DNA from: Parachlamydiaceae bacterium
GTDB taxonomy: Bacteria; Chlamydiota; Chlamydiia; Chlamydiales; Parachlamydiaceae
Reading direction: 5' to 3'
Length of the DNA stretch: 6,233 bases
Assembly: GCA_030679615.1 (NCBI GenBank)
Contig: JAUXSJ010000280.1
Coordinates: forward strand, 1 to 6,233
Positions 4,510-6,233 of the stretch are shown one piece after another (the stretch's first letter is position 1; every line of letters begins with the position of its first letter). A program made the translations under genes and the position numbers. The notes under the pieces are model-generated. The model had not been told where the DNA came from. It searched no databases and saw nothing but the letters and a program-made list of their open reading frames with translations.

Positions 4510-6233
4510 ATGAAAGAACTTTTTTCCAAAATTTTGTTCCTCTCCGATAGAATTGATAGAATTAAGATTATACTTCTTTTTATTTTAATTCTGTCAGGGA
4601 CTTTTTTCGAATTATTGGGTTTAGGCTCAATTCTTCCTTTTCTCTTTGTTGTCAGTAAACCTGGATTAATAAATGAAAACTTTTATCTTAACAAACTTTA
4701 CAATTGGATCTCGCCGGGGTCAGTTAATAATTTTTTAATTTGGTTAGGGCTTATCATTATCATTGTCTTTACATTAAAGAATGCTTATCTATTTTTTATT
4801 CAATATTCTATCATTAAGTTTTCTACAAAAATTCATCAAAAATTATCAAGCAGATTGTTCCGATGTTATCTCTATAGTCCCTATACGTTTCATTTACAGC
4901 GCAACAGCGCCCAACTTTTACGTAATCTGGGTATTGTGCAAACTGTAATTAACGGAATATTGATTCCCTTAATTACTATAATAACCAATCTACTCTTAAT
5001 TGTTTCGATTTTTATCATGCTTGTTTTTGTTGATATAACCTCTTCTCTAATCGTTTTCAGTTTTCTCGGGCTTATTTCTTTTATTTATTTTTCGATTTTC
5101 AAAAGAAAATTGAGTCGTTTTGGAGAAGAGCTGAATTATCACTATGAAATGTTATTTAAACAGTTCAACCAAGGACTTGGAAGCATTAAAGAATCAAAAA
5201 TATTGGGTCGTGAACATTTTTTTGATAAATCCTATTCATATCATTTAGTCGGATTAAATAAAATATTGAATTGGCAGCAAAGTATAGGTGTGTTGCCTAA
5301 TTTTATTATCGAAACATTAATGGTAACGCTAATTTTATTTATTATGTTCTTTGCAATTTTCAGAGGTCACGAGATAAATACAATCCTTATAAGTGTATCA
5401 TTCTTCGGATTGGCGGCAATTAGGTTAATGCCCTCTATTAACAAAATTAATTCATCGGTTAATTTGATTAAGTTCTATATACCTGGACTTGAAGAGGTCT
5501 TTTCTGATCTTAAAATGTCTGAGTCATATACCAAAACAATTCCTTTCCAGAAAATTGAGTCAGAATTAATATTTAATAAAGAATTAGAGTTAAGGCAAAT
5601 ATACTTTTCGTATGATGGGACTGACAAAACAGTTTTAGAAAACATTAGTCTAAAAATTTCAAAAAATTCGACAGTTGGATTTGTTGGTAAGTCAGGTGCG
5701 GGTAAAACTACTACAGTTGACATTATTTTAGGTTTACTTAATCCAAACAGCGGTAAAGTATTAGTAGATGGTTTTGATATTCATGAAAATATAAGATCAT
5801 GGCAGAGTAAAGTTGGTTACATTCCACAGCAGATTTATTTAATGGACGAAACAATTACTGCCAATATTGCTTTTGGAATTCCTGAAAATGAAGTTAATCT
5901 AAGTAAAATTCAAATTGCTCTTTCTTTGGCTCAACTTGATGAATTTGTGAGTCAATTGCCAAATGGTTTAAACACTATTATCGGCGAATCCGGTGTACGT
6001 GTTTCCGGTGGACAGAGGCAAAGAATTGGGATTGCCCGGGCGCTTTATAACGAACCGGAATTATTAATTATGGATGAAGCAACTGCAGCGTTGGATAACG
6101 AAACTGAAAAAGCATTTATGGAAGCGATCGAATCTTTAAGCGGGAAAAGGACAATAATTATTATAGCTCATCGTTTAACAACAGTAGCTAATGTGGATAA
6201 AATATTTTTCTTTTCACAAGGTAAACTGAATTC
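4510..6233 (+). CDS. PglK/MsbA-type ABC flippase, permease-ATPase fusion (3' partial)
   Basis: An open frame from the ATG at 4510 runs 574 codons to the window edge without a stop, so it is only truncated by the window, probably by some tens of residues. The membrane domain has six likely spans (about 19-49, 73-98, 148-174, 178-197, 258-284, 287-306). Its first span reads FELLGLGSILPFLFVVS (33-49), a pattern I recall from PglK-like lipid-linked oligosaccharide flippases. The nucleotide-binding domain has A-loop Tyr368, Walker A GKSGAGKT (393-400), Q-loop Gln440/441, signature VSGGQ (498-502), Walker B LLIMDE (518-523) with Glu523, D-loop AALD (526-529) and H-loop His554, so it appears catalytically intact. 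As a homodimer in the inner membrane it would flip the undecaprenyl-linked unit to the Wzy-like protein. A TAA at 4501-4503 fixes the start; TAAGAA upstream is a poor ribosome binding site. The 36-nt gap from the polymerase suggests one transcript. Confidence 0.9.
   Translation, partial: MKELFSKILFLSDRIDRIKIILLFILILSGTFFELLGLGSILPFLFVVSKPGLINENFYLNKLYNWISPGSVNNFLIWLGLIIIIVFTLKNAYLFFIQYSIIKFSTKIHQKLSSRLFRCYLYSPYTFHLQRNSAQLLRNLGIVQTVINGILIPLITIITNLLLIVSIFIMLVFVDITSSLIVFSFLGLISFIYFSIFKRKLSRFGEELNYHYEMLFKQFNQGLGSIKESKILGREHFFDKSYSYHLVGLNKILNWQQSIGVLPNFIIETLMVTLILFIMFFAIFRGHEINTILISVSFFGLAAIRLMPSINKINSSVNLIKFYIPGLEEVFSDLKMSESYTKTIPFQKIESELIFNKELELRQIYFSYDGTDKTVLENISLKISKNSTVGFVGKSGAGKTTTVDIILGLLNPNSGKVLVDGFDIHENIRSWQSKVGYIPQQIYLMDETITANIAFGIPENEVNLSKIQIALSLAQLDEFVSQLPNGLNTIIGESGVRVSGGQRQRIGIARALYNEPELLIMDEATAALDNETEKAFMEAIESLSGKRTIIIIAHRLTTVANVDKIFFFSQGKLN

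Noticed and set aside
5475..5723. Minus-strand open frame of 82 codons
   Set aside because: It is opposite the linker and Walker A region of the flippase, whose frame has all ABC motifs.

Overview
The window is a stretch of a surface-polysaccharide (O-antigen, capsule or exopolysaccharide) biosynthesis cluster. All five genes lie on the + strand: a sugar-type SAM-dependent methyltransferase, a DegT/DnrJ/EryC1/StrS PLP-dependent sugar aminotransferase, a GT4-type glycosyltransferase, a polytopic Wzy/WaaL-type polymerase or ligase, and a PglK/MsbA-type ABC flippase that runs off the right edge. No RNA genes, insertion sequences, CRISPR arrays or tandem repeats were seen.

The DNA is AT-rich. 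By eye the glycosyltransferase and Wzy genes are richer in AT than the aminotransferase, which is usual for laterally assembled polysaccharide loci. The first three genes use GTG, TTG and GTG starts and only one has a good Shine-Dalgarno sequence. An AT-rich Gram-negative lineage fits (for example a spirochaete such as Leptospira, where TTG and GTG starts are common, or a member of the Bacteroidota/Ignavibacteriota), but the sequence does not settle the organism.

Layout: 1-95 holds an ATG-initiated, in-frame N-terminal extension of the methyltransferase, interrupted by a TAA at 60-62. 96-791 is the remaining methyltransferase frame. 792-1925 is the aminotransferase, in the same frame and separated from the methyltransferase only by a TAG. 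1922-3094 is the glycosyltransferase, overlapping the aminotransferase by a GTGA quartet directly after an A-AAA-AAG slippery-type heptamer. 3095-3198 is a short intergenic region with a weak AT-rich hairpin. 3199-4473 is the polymerase/ligase. After 36 nt, 4510-6233 is the flippase, missing its extreme C-terminus.

Likely joint function: the aminotransferase converts an NDP-4-keto (or 3-keto) deoxysugar to an amino sugar, with GDP-perosamine synthase the closest recalled match. The methyltransferase may N- or O-methylate that or a related sugar. The glycosyltransferase adds a residue to a lipid-linked oligosaccharide, the ABC protein flips the lipid-linked unit across the inner membrane, and the Wzy-like protein polymerises or ligates it on the periplasmic side. 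The keto-sugar precursor enzymes, the initiating transferase and any chain-length regulator are not in the window.

No wholly new system is apparent. The most notable signals are at gene junctions: a nonsense codon inside the conserved methyltransferase N-terminus, the zero-gap same-frame methyltransferase/aminotransferase junction, and a dnaX-like slippery heptamer placed so that a -1 shift would join aminotransferase to glycosyltransferase.
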